In this document: piece after piece, positions 43,794 to 53,751 of the stretch | Layout of the letters: the number at the start of each line of letters is the position of its first letter | Numbering within the stretch: position 1 is the first letter of the stretch | NCBI GenBank assembly: GCA_036388675.1 | Contig: DASVRI010000008.1 | Location: 3,896 to 67,895 of the forward strand | Length of the DNA stretch: 64,000 nucleotides | From: DASVUS01 sp036388675 | GTDB taxonomy: Bacteria; Armatimonadota; Abditibacteriia; Abditibacteriales; Abditibacteriaceae | Reading direction: 5' to 3' | Translations under genes and position numbers: made by a program | The notes under the pieces: generated by a model | What the model was told of the DNA's origin: nothing | The model's database searches: none | The model's input: only the letters and a program-made list of their open reading frames with translations

Positions 43794-44782
43794 CGGAACG
43801 GATGCGGCCCAAAGTCGGCCTGATAGTATTCCGCGACGTGCGTGCCCGGTTTGATAACAGCATCAATGCGCTGCTTATCTTCGTCAGTGATTTGAACCGA
43901 GAGCGCTTTCAAGTTGCCTTCGAGCTGTTCCATGGTGCGCGGGCCGATGATCGGGCTGGTGACGGCAGGGTTGGCCAATGTCCACGCCAGCGCGAACGCA
44001 TCCATCTTGGCGCCTTTTTCTTTTGCCATCTGCTCAGCCAATTCAATGACATCCCACGCCGCTTCGGGCACTTCTTCGCCACTGCGGAACTTGCCGCTTT
44101 CGTAGCGGCTACCTTTGGGGCCTTTTTTGCCGCGCTTGTATTTGCCGGTCAGCATGCCGCCCGCTAGCGGGCTCCACGGGATAACACCGAAGCCGTAAGT
44201 CTGCGCCAGCGGCAACAATTCGCGTTCGATGCGGCGGTCGAGCAAGTTATACGGCGGCTGCTCGCACACGAAGCGGTTCAGTTGCCACTTCTCACTTTGC
44301 CACAGGCTTTCCACAAGCTGCCACGCCGCAAACGTGCTGGTGCCGATGTAACGCACCTTGCCGGCACGAATCAGGTCGTCCAGAGCGCGCAGCGTCTCGT
44401 CGATGGGAACGCTGCTTTGCGGGCGATGAATTTGATAAAGGTCGATGTGCTCGACACCCAGGCGCTTGAGAGAAGCATCGCAACCCTGCATGATGTGCAG
44501 CCGCGAGTTGCCCTGATCGTTGGGGCCTTCGCCCATTTTGCCATGAACTTTGGTGGCGAGAAACACGCCGTCACGCTTGCGCTTCAGCGCTTTTCCGGTG
44601 ATGGTTTCACTGGCGCCCTGACCATAAACATCAGCCGTATCGACGAAGTTGATGCCTTCATCTAACGCCCGATGAATGATCTTGACGGCGTCGGCTTCTT
44701 CGGTTCCCCAACCGAAGTTCATGCAACCCAGACACAAGGGACTGACTTTGGCACCGGTGCGACCGAGTACTCGATATTCCAT
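43790..44782 (-). CDS. Aldo/keto reductase
   Basis: A 330-residue NADPH-dependent (beta/alpha)8 reductase. Catalytic residues are seen: Asp and Tyr in FVDTADVYGQGASE, Lys in FLATKVHGK and His in YQIHRPQSSVP; cofactor-binding residues lie in IIGPRTMEQLEGNLKAL. It resembles the YajO/IolS-type group. GGAGG precedes the start, and the first codons (EYRVLGRTG) contain a GAGTACTC copy. It is the first gene of the three-gene run ending in prs. Confidence 0.93.
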   Translation of the reverse strand: MEYRVLGRTGAKVSPLCLGCMNFGWGTEEADAVKIIHRALDEGINFVDTADVYGQGASETITGKALKRKRDGVFLATKVHGKMGEGPNDQGNSRLHIMQGCDASLKRLGVEHIDLYQIHRPQSSVPIDETLRALDDLIRAGKVRYIGTSTFAAWQLVESLWQSEKWQLNRFVCEQPPYNLLDRRIERELLPLAQTYGFGVIPWSPLAGGMLTGKYKRGKKGPKGSRYESGKFRSGEEVPEAAWDVIELAEQMAKEKGAKMDAFALAWTLANPAVTSPIIGPRTMEQLEGNLKALSVQITDEDKQRIDAVIKPGTHVAEYYQADFGPHPFR

Positions 44783-44853
44783 CCCAACCTCCGCAGATCC
44801 TATAAGGACTATAACCCATCATCGCACTGCTGAAAACGCACGCGGCAAGAAGA

Positions 44854-44880
44854 AAGCCCCAAGACTTGGTCTTGAGGCTT
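44854..44880 (-). terminator. Terminator after the M48 protease gene
   Basis: A 12-bp stem with one mismatch (AAGCCCCAAGAC at 44854-44865 with 44869-44880) and a TTG loop. On the minus strand it is followed by TTTCTTCTT. It begins six bases after the protease stop. Confidence 0.7.
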
Positions 44881-44886
44881 CGGGTG

Positions 44887-45762
44887 CTACGGCGTCGTGT
44901 TCTGAGCTGTTGCAGTGGGCGCTGCCTGTGTAGGATATGCCAGTTGCTGCAACGTTTCACTTGTCCACGGCGCGTATTTCGGCTTCACCGTCGGGTTGTT
45001 TTGCGCTTGCTGCGTCTTCACCTCAGCGATAGTGCGCTGCACCGCTTCAACTCGCGGACGGCCTTCGGGATGGCTGCGCATCCAACCTGTCAGCGTGCCC
45101 GATCCCTGGTCTTCCTTCGACATCTTCTCCAGCAGGGAAACCATGCCTTGCGGATTGAATCCGGCACGCACCATACGTTCTACGCCCATGCGGTCGGATT
45201 CGTATTCGTGCGTGCGCGAGTATTTCTGCGTCATCGAATAGTCGATAAGCCCCACGATCTGATTGGCGATGTTGGGCAGACCCGCAGCGAGCGAGAAAAC
45301 CGTCAGCAAAGCGCCACGAGTACTCGCTTTCTTGTACTGCTGCGCGTAGTGATGCTGCTCGGCGTGTGTAATTTCGTGCGCCAGCACAGCCGCCAGTTCA
45401 TCATCGGTCTGGGCGACTTTGCGCAGGCCGGTATAAACATAAACATAGCCGCCCGGCAAAGCGAAGGCATTCACTTCCGGGCTGTCGATGACTTTGAACG
45501 AATACTTCCACTCGCTCCTGGAAACCGAAGCCAGGCGCTGCCCGACAATGTTAACCCAATCGGCGACCGGGCCGCGCACGATGCGCGCTTTCGACTCGAT
45601 TTCGCGCGCGGCCTGAGCGCCCAGTTTCTTTTCCTGCTCGGGGCTAACCGAAAACAATCCGGCGTGTGCGGGCTGCACCGGCACAGTCAGAATAGTGGTC
45701 GCAAGGCAAAGAGCGAGGCTCAGCCAGCGAAAACGATGCGGTGTGTGTCCTCGACGCAACAT
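44887..45762 (-). CDS. M48-family metalloprotease (BepA/LoiP-like)
   Basis: A 291-residue exported zinc protease with a signal peptide (SLALCLATTILTVPVQPAHA), the active-site motif HEITHAEQHH and the downstream Glu in HEYESDRMGVERM. The LPGGYVYVYTGL segment before the active site is typical of periplasmic M48 enzymes that handle outer-membrane protein quality control. GGGAGG precedes the start. A GAGTACTC copy encodes Ser-Thr at 45318. Confidence 0.92.
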   Translation of the reverse strand: MLRRGHTPHRFRWLSLALCLATTILTVPVQPAHAGLFSVSPEQEKKLGAQAAREIESKARIVRGPVADWVNIVGQRLASVSRSEWKYSFKVIDSPEVNAFALPGGYVYVYTGLRKVAQTDDELAAVLAHEITHAEQHHYAQQYKKASTRGALLTVFSLAAGLPNIANQIVGLIDYSMTQKYSRTHEYESDRMGVERMVRAGFNPQGMVSLLEKMSKEDQGSGTLTGWMRSHPEGRPRVEAVQRTIAEVKTQQAQNNPTVKPKYAPWTSETLQQLAYPTQAAPTATAQNTTP

Positions 45763-45788
45763 ACGGCCTCCCAGTGTGAAGAGTTGCT

Positions 45789-46901
45789 TCAGGATACGGT
45801 ACGAAGTTGCATCGCCAGCGTGCCGTCAAAATTTTGGTACGACTTCCACGGGCGCGGTGGAAGTTGCGCCTCTTTGGGCTTAGCTTCGCCGACGAAGGCG
45901 CTTTGCGTGTTGAGGCGCACCTCCATTTTTACCATCTGCCCGGCGACATCATCAAACCAGATGTCGCCACTAATGCTTTGCTTGAAGGTTATCAGTCGAC
46001 GGCTACCATCCTGCTTCTTTTCCCTCGATCCCGCCGTTTGTGGCATCAGCGCGTCAACTTTCGCACCATCCAACGAAAGCGTCCCTTGAATCGCTACACG
46101 CTGCGTCGAACGCCCGTCGAGGGTTTCTTGTGCCACCAATGTCATATCAACATTGCCCAGCGTTATCATTTGTGGCTGCGTGCTTTGGGTGCCTTTACCG
46201 GCTGCATCTTTGGCGGTGTTCGCCCGGGCAGGCATAGGCAACTTGGGCTGCACCGTCCATTTCTCGCCAACCTTGATGTCGCGCCCCGGCCACAACTGCG
46301 GCAGCGCTTGAAACAAGGCTGTGGGCACCAGAGTACTCAGTTCCGGTGTCAGGCCACCCGGTGTTTTGGCTTGGGGAGTTTGTCCCGCGCCGGTGGGCGC
46401 AGCGATGCGCAATGGCACCAGACGTTGCACACGTCCGTAACGAGAAATTTCCAGCGCGGTCGCGGGTTCGACCAGAGCATTGGCTGCGGTGCCGCGCCCG
46501 TTGGCCGGCTGGCCGTTAATCGACAGCTTGGCCAAGCCGTTTTGCACATCGAGCACCGCTTTGAACATGCCCATGGCCGAGCCGTTCATCTGCAAGCGCG
46601 GCAGGCGCACCGCGACGGTTCCGGCTCCTGACTCATCGACGGCCCGTGTATCCAGGGCCACTTCGCCCGTGCCATCTAGTGTCACTTCCCACGGCACACC
46701 GGCCCAGAAAAAGGGCGCCGCCGCATCACTTTGCAAGGTCAGCGTGGAGTCGCTCAACTTCAAATCATACGAAAGCTGCTGGCCTGCCACCCATTTCTGT
46801 TCCAGCACAGTGGCTCTGGCGGACGATATGGTGGAGGCAACTGCAGCCGTTACGAGTACTCGCGCTACCCAGCGCGACGCAATGTTCGAACGATACTTCA
46901 T
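45789..46901 (-). CDS. Exported protein of unknown function
   Basis: A 370-residue protein with a signal peptide (RVLVTAAVASTISSARA) and beta-rich sequence of hydrophobic/polar alternation (LSYDLKLSDSTLTLQS, VPWEVTLDGTGEVALDTR, DIKVGEKWTVQPKLPM). The central part has a Gly/Gln/Pro-rich linker. The pattern resembles periplasmic proteins whose family tests a calibrated scale of lipid-like substrates, but I cannot assign it. It sits 26 bases upstream of the M48 protease gene on the same strand, so the two are likely co-transcribed. Confidence 0.7.
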   Translation of the reverse strand: MKYRSNIASRWVARVLVTAAVASTISSARATVLEQKWVAGQQLSYDLKLSDSTLTLQSDAAAPFFWAGVPWEVTLDGTGEVALDTRAVDESGAGTVAVRLPRLQMNGSAMGMFKAVLDVQNGLAKLSINGQPANGRGTAANALVEPATALEISRYGRVQRLVPLRIAAPTGAGQTPQAKTPGGLTPELSTLVPTALFQALPQLWPGRDIKVGEKWTVQPKLPMPARANTAKDAAGKGTQSTQPQMITLGNVDMTLVAQETLDGRSTQRVAIQGTLSLDGAKVDALMPQTAGSREKKQDGSRRLITFKQSISGDIWFDDVAGQMVKMEVRLNTQSAFVGEAKPKEAQLPPRPWKSYQNFDGTLAMQLRTVS

Positions 46902-46940
46902 GGGTGCGGCATCTCCTACTTGGCATTATCGCTTTGGGCG

Positions 46941-47615
46941 TTATCGCTGCCGGGGAAAGAGGTCATCGCCCTCTTCGACGCTGCTGTCGTCTGAACCACT
47001 GGCAACGCCGTCTTGCATGGCGGCGGCAGGAACTCCCTGCTCCTCAACAGGCGACTCGCGGCGAAAACCACCGAAGCCGGTGGGGTTATAGCCCGTGGGG
47101 CCATAGGCATTGAAGGGACGAGGTTGGGGATTGATGACCATCTCGGTGCCCATCTGGTAGTACTCGGTCGCCGTGTGGCGCAACTCTTCCGCCGTGGAGT
47201 ATGGGAACGAATACACCTCGACACGCACACCGCGCGCTTTGAGGAAGTTCACCAAATCGACAAAATCGCCGTCGCCCGATACGATGGCCACGACATCCAG
47301 GCGGTCTGCCATGGCCAGCGCATCCAGGGCCAATCCCATGTCCCAGTCACCCTTGGCCGAACCGTCCGGACGCTGCTTCAAATCCTTGGAGCGAATTTCA
47401 TAGCTGTTGGAGCGCAGCATCGCCAGAAAGTTGCTCTGGTCGATTTCGGGAGTTTGCACCACGTAAGCAATGGCGCGCACCAACGGACGATCGCGTGCTA
47501 TATAATCGAGCAGCCGGGCAAAGTTTAACTTGGAGTTATACAAGTGCTTCGCAGCATAAAACATGTTTTGCACATCGACAAACACTCCGACTCGCTGGTA
47601 CATGGGCATGGGCAT
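46941..47615 (-). CDS. NYN-domain (LabA/DUF88) predicted ribonuclease
   Basis: A 224-residue protein with the PIN-like NYN fold: the first acidic residue in GVFVDVQNMFYAAK, KGDWDMGLALDAL, and VAIVSGDGDFVDLVNFLKARG, giving the Asp cluster that binds metal. The C-terminal 60 residues are Pro/Gly-rich and disordered-looking. These proteins are thought to process RNA. Three ATGs in a row open the frame; AGAGGT lies upstream of the first. Confidence 0.9.
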   Translation of the reverse strand: MPMPMYQRVGVFVDVQNMFYAAKHLYNSKLNFARLLDYIARDRPLVRAIAYVVQTPEIDQSNFLAMLRSNSYEIRSKDLKQRPDGSAKGDWDMGLALDALAMADRLDVVAIVSGDGDFVDLVNFLKARGVRVEVYSFPYSTAEELRHTATEYYQMGTEMVINPQPRPFNAYGPTGYNPTGFGGFRRESPVEEQGVPAAAMQDGVASGSDDSSVEEGDDLFPRQR

Positions 47616-47799
47616 GGGAACATTGACCTCTGATTTTTAGATTTGTTAAAAATTATTAAGACTCGGATTTCCTCTAGCTTCTGTTTATCATGAAAACGCC
47701 CTGTTGTAAAATATTTAACAGCATCCGGCGCAGAAATGACCTGGAATGGCGCTGTGTCGTAGTCTGTGCCACAGTATCAAACGATGTGCCGTGGCGAAC

Positions 47800-48603
47800 A
47801 TGAGAAAATACTGGACTGTGGCCTTGCTGGGCTGGCAAGATTCGCTGGTTTACCGTTTTAACGCGCTGGTCTGGGTGATGTATGCTGTGCTGCCCTCGGT
47901 GACGTTTATGCTGGTGTGGCTGGCGACATATCAATCCGGCAACCGGACGGAAATCGGAGGGCGCACGCTCCCCGAAATGATGACGTACTATATTTGCGTC
48001 ACAGCGCTCTCCATAGCAATCACGCCGCACCCCGAATGGGACATCGCACAGACGATTCGTGACGGCAAGATAACGCAATTCATTGTGCGGCCCATCGGAT
48101 ATTACGGCTACCGCTTCGCCCAGGAAACATCCTACCAGATTATCAAGACGTTTATGATGCTGCCGGCCCTGGCCTTTGTGATCTGGGCATTTCGCGACTA
48201 CATCCAAGTGCCGTGGATGGGATTTCTGCGTCTGGAGCTTTTCTTGTTATCAGTGCTTCTGGCCTATGCTCTTTTGACGCAAATCAAATTTTTGCTCGGT
48301 ATCTCCGCCTTCTGGATCGCCGAACCCGGTGGTTTCCTGGAGATATGGAACATTCTGACAGGTGTCTTTGGTGGACGATTGCTGCCGCTGAATCTGTTGC
48401 CGGGCTGGCTCCTCAGTGTGGGACAGGTGCTGCCCTTCGCCTCCCTATACGCGTTTCCCATGCAACTGCTGCTGGGCAATCTGAGTACTCAGCAGATATG
48501 GTCGGGGTTTGCACAACAGGCGCTTTGGCTGGCGGCCCTTTCGCTTGTGATGCGCTGGAGTTGGAATCGCGGCTTGCTGGCTTACGAGGCCTACGGCGGT
48601 TAA
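47800..48603 (+). CDS. ABC-2 type transporter permease
   Basis: A 267-residue integral membrane protein with six helices and the pattern of DUF990/ABC-2 permeases (MRKYWTVALLGWQDSLVYRF, LPEMMTYYICVTALS, IRDGKITQFIVRPIGYYGYR). It should pair with an ATPase and usually a second permease; neither is in the window. Substrate unknown. No clear ribosome-binding site is seen before the chosen ATG; a longer frame starts at 47746. It ends near a bidirectional terminator. Confidence 0.85.
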   Translation: MRKYWTVALLGWQDSLVYRFNALVWVMYAVLPSVTFMLVWLATYQSGNRTEIGGRTLPEMMTYYICVTALSIAITPHPEWDIAQTIRDGKITQFIVRPIGYYGYRFAQETSYQIIKTFMMLPALAFVIWAFRDYIQVPWMGFLRLELFLLSVLLAYALLTQIKFLLGISAFWIAEPGGFLEIWNILTGVFGGRLLPLNLLPGWLLSVGQVLPFASLYAFPMQLLLGNLSTQQIWSGFAQQALWLAALSLVMRWSWNRGLLAYEAYGG

Positions 48604-48644
48604 GCACAACGTTTAAACGAACGCCACGAGTACTCAGCAAAGCA

Positions 48645-48681
48645 AATAAAGACCGCCCTAACAGAGGGAGCGGTCTTTATT
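48645..48681. terminator. Bidirectional terminator
   Basis: AATAAAGACCGC (48645-48656) pairs with GCGGTCTTTATT (48670-48681). Both flanks are A/T-rich, so it can end the plus-strand permease and the minus-strand gene at 48708. A GAGTACTC copy lies just before it (48628). Confidence 0.85.
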
Positions 48682-48707
48682 GTTGCATTCGGCAGATTAG
48701 CTTCTGC

Positions 48708-49490
48708 TTAGCTTTTTTTCATCTGAGCGGCTGTCATGCCGCACATGGGGCATTTGCCGTTTTTCATGGCTACGTTGCAGTGCGGGCACATCGCGACCAT
48801 TGTGGCGCCGTGTGCGGCGTGATTATGACCATCCATGGTGGCGTGGCTCATACTCATACTGCTCATGTTCATGCCGCGCATCAGGGGCATCATTTCACGA
48901 ATGTGCTTGCGTGCCAGGTTCGCTCGTTTGCGCATAGCGGCTTTGACGGCACGATCGTTCGTGGCGGCATAGCGCATCTGCGAGGTGCGCACGGCAGCGA
49001 CGTGATCCATGTGTGTTGCGTGTAGCATGGTCGCTTTATTTCCGAGCACGGGTGGCTTCAGGATTTGGGCTGAGTTGGGATTTCCGCCATTGGCGCGTGT
49101 CAAACGCATCAGCAGTGGGCCACCGGCCTTGTGTTCACGAATCCAGCGGCCCCACATGCGGTGGATACGGAGGCTCTGGCGGTCGCCCATCTGGCGGAAC
49201 CGCGCCTGCTGTGCGGCCAGAGTGTTGATTTCGGTCTTTTCTTCGCTCAAGGTTCGAATAAGCTTTTGTGCGTCTGTGGAACCGGCTTCCGAGCCCATTG
49301 ACATGCCCATGCCGCTACCCGGCTTCATCTGGGTGCCGGCAGCAGATGGCATGTTGTTACTGCCGCTCGTGGACGGCATGTCGTTATTCGTGTCGTTCTG
49401 AGCGCGCGTCACGACGGGCACCGACAGAATTGCTGCGGCACTCAGGGCTACGCCCCACTTCTTCATCCAACATCGCATGTCGTTCTTCAT
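48708..49490 (-). CDS. Met/His-rich exported protein with C-terminal Cys4 zinc ribbon
   Basis: A 260-residue protein with a signal peptide (VALSAAAILSVPVVTRAQ), a Met/Ser/Gly-rich stretch (GSGMGMSMGS), a helical region resembling DUF4142-type bundles (HATHMDHVAAVRTSQMRYAA), then MNMSSMSMSHATMDGHNHAA and a ribbon CPHCNVAMKNGKCPMCG. The abundance of Met and His suggests binding of copper or silver in the periplasm; this is inference. GGGAG lies nine bases before the start. It lacks GAGTACTC. Confidence 0.7.
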   Translation of the reverse strand: MKNDMRCWMKKWGVALSAAAILSVPVVTRAQNDTNNDMPSTSGSNNMPSAAGTQMKPGSGMGMSMGSEAGSTDAQKLIRTLSEEKTEINTLAAQQARFRQMGDRQSLRIHRMWGRWIREHKAGGPLLMRLTRANGGNPNSAQILKPPVLGNKATMLHATHMDHVAAVRTSQMRYAATNDRAVKAAMRKRANLARKHIREMMPLMRGMNMSSMSMSHATMDGHNHAAHGATMVAMCPHCNVAMKNGKCPMCGMTAAQMKKS

Positions 49491-50334
49491 GTCTATTCTC
49501 TCCCTGAAACTAAGGTTTCATCGGCGCCGCTGCACTGGCAGACACAGGTGCCTGGCACAGGTGCGCCGACGGGCGCAGGTGCAAGCGTGGTGCCGCGCCA
49601 TCAACTCGCCTCCTCGCCTCTTAACAGGCTCTTGAGTACTCATAGGAGGCAAAGCAAGACTGCGCTAAAAGATTTACTCTCCGCATCATGGCCACCGATC
49701 AAGGTGTGCTACAATAAAAGAACTTTCCATTACTGTAAAACTTAAGCGAGTTAAAGTAGCGGTCTAGCTCAAGTCTCCCTCGGTTCTGGCTGCCCTGAGG
49801 TTACGATGATTTGGGCAAACTGCCCAAGAGGAGTGCTGTGCCTCCATCTCGTAGTTGTTCTGTTCCCCTGAACCGGCATTGACCGGCCGATCTACTCAGT
49901 GACCCGTCACAACCACAGCAGGAACTCGCTGCCTCATACCTACCCGACACCCTACGTGTTCTGTGTTTCCAGTTCAAGACGCATTCTATTGCAGGCGTGG
50001 TCCTAGTCTGACGAACCATCGGATCCCGGACCTCCAAGAGCCAACCAGCATTAGCGGCGATGAGTGGGAGGGCACTTCGCCGCACAGATGAAAGCCTGCC
50101 CCGGTAAGCACTGCCCATTCGCGGCGAGCTTCTCGACTCCAAGCGACTGATCCCCGCCCTCTGCTTTGGTCATCCGATGACCTTTCTCCTTGCGTATTCG
50201 AGCCATTCGCCTGCTAAGACAGGGGCGGACTGGGCTCAGAGATACGACAGTCCTGCTGAGTTGAGAAGCACATTCCGTCCCAGTAGAAAAGCCTTCATGT
50301 GCATGTGACGTTAAGCGAGAGTAGGAGGAGTAAG
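49491..50334. other. Long intergenic region, left flank of the acquired block
   Basis: About 840 bases without a convincing gene. It holds the last GAGTACTC (49634-49641) before a 4.4-kb stretch without any. A few short frames exist but none has a ribosome-binding site, and no clear promoter was found. The only strong element is AGGAGGAG at 50323-50330, the ribosome-binding site of the next gene. Confidence 0.5.
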
Positions 50335-53300
50335 ATGCAAACAACAAGACGATCTGTGAGCCACAGTGCGTGGAGTAACATGTCGATCTGGCTTATGGCA
50401 GTGGTCCTGCTGGCGCCGGTGCTGGTGACTCAGAGTTCAGACACCAGTCAGGAAATGCGCATGTTTGTGTTACAGGCGGCGACTCTTGGGATACTGGGTC
50501 TGCTGCTGGTCCAGGTAAGGTGGTCCTTCCAAGGTATAGGACATTTTTTCACCACCCGACTCAACCTGGCTATTGTGCTGTTTGTTGCATGGGCAACGCT
50601 GTCCTTCCTGCTGATGGCGCCTGGCGAAGGGCGAGGGCATGGCATCGCCCGCACGGAACTGATGCGCCTCGCATCGGGTGCTGCAATCTACCTGGCCATG
50701 CTCTATGGCTGCCGCTCCCGCAATTCTATACGTGCCGTGTCTTTGCTGCTGCTCGCTGCCGGGTTCCTAGCTGCCGGAGCGGGGATTCTCAGTACAGGCG
50801 TATTGAATAGCTCCTCTCTTAGTATGCAGGTGGCTGCGGGCAATTTTGGCAACAAGCAACTTTTGGCTGCGTTCTTGGTTGTCCTGTTGCCCATCGCGGT
50901 GGTCTATACCTGCGCCGGTGTGAGCAAAAGCCAGCGGACGCTGGCAGCGGCGACAGCCATATTGTTGGCTGTTGCCCTGCTGCTCACAGGTAATCGCACT
51001 TCTTGGGTGAGTGGTGTGGCCGGTTTGCTCTGCATTGCAGTGCTGGCTTATAAGACGCGGGTGCTGCAAGTTGGCACCGTCGCAAGACTAGTCCGGGAGA
51101 AGCACTGTCGATTGGCTGTGGCACTCGCGCTGCTGGTGCTGGCGGCTTCGGTGGGCGCAGTGTGCACGAACGGCGGAACCCGTCAGATGATGCAAGATCG
51201 CTTCACACCGTGGAAGGCGAATCTGACGCTGCAGTCACGTTTGCGGTTGTGGTCTGTGTGCGGGCAGATGATCCTCGCCCGCCCCTTAGTGGGCTGGGGA
51301 ATAGGCTCTTTCGCTCTCAAAGCGGGTGACTATCCTGTCACGTACCCCGCTGGGTTGCCGGATGAGGCTCGCATTCTCTCAGCAACACAGGTGGAGATGC
51401 AGGGCACATCGCTGTCCACAATGGCACATAACGAGTACTTGCAAACCGCGGCTGAGTTAGGGCTGGTCGGCTTGATGCTCTACATGGCAATCCTGGGCGG
51501 ATTCTTCTATTATTGCATTCGTTCCCTCAAACGCATGGAAGCAGGCACACGTAAATGGCTGCTTTTGTCGGCGCTAGGTGCTGTCGCCGCCCAATGCGTG
51601 GATGCACTGGGCAACCCTGGTTGGCACTTTGGCGATGTAAGCCCACTACTGTGGCTGATGATGGGCGTGGGGACAGCTGCCAGCTCCACCAATCCTGTCG
51701 CACTTGAGATGCTGGAGAAACCCTACACAGTCTCTTCCAATCTGTTGTCCGACAGGCGCATCTGGCACTTCGGAACAGCAATTGGATTGGTTGTTCTCTG
51801 TTGCGGATGGGCCAATAGAGCATTCGCCGGTGCCGGGTTCATTCCCACTGCGGAGCAAGATGACGACACCCATGCATTCCTGGAACTTACGGCTGAGGAT
51901 TTGGCGGCCTATCTAAATAGGATTCCACAGGGATTCGTCGCAGATAATCCCCGGGCGGCCTACGCTGAAACTCTGATTGTTATGTCGCAGTGCTACGGCG
52001 GCAGCCTGGTGCCGGCCCTGAGTAAAAATAGGGTTATCGCATCAGGAACAACCGGTGCCGAGGTCGCTTTTAGTAGAGATGGGACTCCTCCACAAGGTTA
52101 TGGTGCTTCTGCGGCGGCGGCATTGAAGCCTGGTGCTGGACGGACAGCCCTCACTGTTCACCAAGCTGGTGTAAGTGGCAAAATCGGCTCGCAAACACCC
52201 AGTTCATCTGGCGATCTTGCGTCATTTTCTTTGAAAGACACCTCGGATACTGAGGGAGGAGTGCGTGCCCGCTATGTGATCGTATACGCCGGTCAGCCGA
52301 ATGCGCGGCATGATTATATGGCCAGCCTCATCAAAACCAATTTTGCTGGCCAGCAAAATACAGAAGTTGTAACAATCGGTGGGGGCGGGCAGCATCGCAC
52401 TGGTAGGCCACCCTGGGATAGACCTGCCACTGGTGGAGAACTCAACATTGCACTTCTGCACGTTCGGGACAAGATGCGAGAGCTTGCCAATAGCCCTGGT
52501 AAGGTGCAGCTTATTTTCTTTGTCACCGATCATGGGGGCTATGACGGAAAGATAGGTGGCGAGCAGAGCCAAGGATTGAATTCCCCACAGCTTGGACCCC
52601 GCTCGTTGGGTTTGCGCGCGCTGACTACGGCAAGCACCGCGAACTTCCCCACCTTCGCATCAGCAGAGCTTAATCCAGCGGATCTGGCTTTCGACCCCAC
52701 TAACAATCCTGGTTTCTCCTTCTTCATCGACTTTTACGAGGCGGGGCTAATTACCGCCACGGATCCATTTCATCCTGGAGACTGGCAAATAACTCTCCAC
52801 CATCCGACCGCTGGAGACTTCTTCCTGACCTACTTCACCACAGCTGCCAGTGAACTGGATATGGATGGCATCATCGGCAATCAACCAGGCGAAGGAGTCA
52901 GAGTTTTCTTTCAGATGAGCGAACCGACGTTCATCAACAGTTTCTTCGATGTTATTGTCGATATCGACATCCAGAACAATACAGCGTTCTCATGGCAGTT
53001 GAAAGACCTGACTCAGACAACAGGAGTCATCGCTGAGCGGCAACCTGGAGATGTCACGACAACGCTGGGAGGGCGCATCATCACCGAATCGGCGGCACTC
53101 AGTCCCGCAGGTGTCAATGTCTATCTGACACAAGGTTCTGCTATTGTTGCGACCACGACAACCGATGCAGGCGGCAACTACTTCTTTACGCGTGTAGCGC
53201 CTGGCCTTTACACCCTGACACCAGCCAAGGCGGGATTAGCCTTCAGCTCAACAACGGCACCATTTGCCTCATTCCGCAACGTAGGGGTGAGCGAAGACAA

Positions 53301-53751
53301 TGTCTCTGACCAAGATTTCGGAGCTTTCCTCGTAACCTCATCGAAGGCGGATCTTCATGTCAGCGGCAATGGAGAAATTGCGACACAGCACGGCCCTGCC
53401 AACTTCACCTTCCAGGTAAAGACCGATAAGACGGGCACGGCCAAGGGCTTCCTGAATTTGGACGTTGGGGCCACGGCTACGGCACCAGCGTGGAGAGTCC
53501 AGAGTTCAGAAATCACTGCCTTGGAGGTCAGCGGCAACCATGCCCAGTTCTTCGGCTGGTGCACCACGGGGGGAATAAAGAGCCTTACCTTCCAGGTGTT
53601 CCTAGTAGACGTAGGCGAACCGGGAGCGAAAAGGGATAAGTTCCGCATCGAACTGAGCAACGGCTATGTTGCCGGTGGTCAGATAGTAGGTGACACGCTA
53701 AACGGTGGCGAAATAGCCAAAGGTAACCTTCAAATCCACAAAGTGAAGTAG
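50335..53751 (+). CDS. O-antigen-ligase-like membrane protein fused to a caspase/legumain-like and beta-domain region
   Basis: A 1,138-residue protein. Residues 1-480 hold about eleven membrane helices and the Wzy/WaaL signature around residue 362 (MAHNEYLQTAAELGLVGLML). Another hydrophobic segment near 500 (TAIGLVVLCCGWANRAFAGA) looks like an internal signal peptide. The rest is extracellular: a region with Cys553 in MSQCYGGSL and His733 in FFVTDHGGYDG, the two motifs of clan CD peptidases but in reversed order, then an SdrD/prealbumin-like domain (GGNYFFTRVAPGLYTLTPA) and a C-terminal beta domain (post-COAP-like). It might join polymerised glycan to a surface protease function. AGGAGGAG fixes the start. 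There is no GAGTACTC in it. Confidence 0.75.
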   Translation: MQTTRRSVSHSAWSNMSIWLMAVVLLAPVLVTQSSDTSQEMRMFVLQAATLGILGLLLVQVRWSFQGIGHFFTTRLNLAIVLFVAWATLSFLLMAPGEGRGHGIARTELMRLASGAAIYLAMLYGCRSRNSIRAVSLLLLAAGFLAAGAGILSTGVLNSSSLSMQVAAGNFGNKQLLAAFLVVLLPIAVVYTCAGVSKSQRTLAAATAILLAVALLLTGNRTSWVSGVAGLLCIAVLAYKTRVLQVGTVARLVREKHCRLAVALALLVLAASVGAVCTNGGTRQMMQDRFTPWKANLTLQSRLRLWSVCGQMILARPLVGWGIGSFALKAGDYPVTYPAGLPDEARILSATQVEMQGTSLSTMAHNEYLQTAAELGLVGLMLYMAILGGFFYYCIRSLKRMEAGTRKWLLLSALGAVAAQCVDALGNPGWHFGDVSPLLWLMMGVGTAASSTNPVALEMLEKPYTVSSNLLSDRRIWHFGTAIGLVVLCCGWANRAFAGAGFIPTAEQDDDTHAFLELTAEDLAAYLNRIPQGFVADNPRAAYAETLIVMSQCYGGSLVPALSKNRVIASGTTGAEVAFSRDGTPPQGYGASAAAALKPGAGRTALTVHQAGVSGKIGSQTPSSSGDLASFSLKDTSDTEGGVRARYVIVYAGQPNARHDYMASLIKTNFAGQQNTEVVTIGGGGQHRTGRPPWDRPATGGELNIALLHVRDKMRELANSPGKVQLIFFVTDHGGYDGKIGGEQSQGLNSPQLGPRSLGLRALTTASTANFPTFASAELNPADLAFDPTNNPGFSFFIDFYEAGLITATDPFHPGDWQITLHHPTAGDFFLTYFTTAASELDMDGIIGNQPGEGVRVFFQMSEPTFINSFFDVIVDIDIQNNTAFSWQLKDLTQTTGVIAERQPGDVTTTLGGRIITESAALSPAGVNVYLTQGSAIVATTTTDAGGNYFFTRVAPGLYTLTPAKAGLAFSSTTAPFASFRNVGVSEDNVSDQDFGAFLVTSSKADLHVSGNGEIATQHGPANFTFQVKTDKTGTAKGFLNLDVGATATAPAWRVQSSEITALEVSGNHAQFFGWCTTGGIKSLTFQVFLVDVGEPGAKRDKFRIELSNGYVAGGQIVGDTLNGGEIAKGNLQIHKVK

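Noticed and set aside
49801..50347. Short minus-strand frames in the gap before the O-antigen-ligase gene
   Set aside because: No ribosome-binding site, Ser/Arg/Pro-rich composition, and no recognisable motif.
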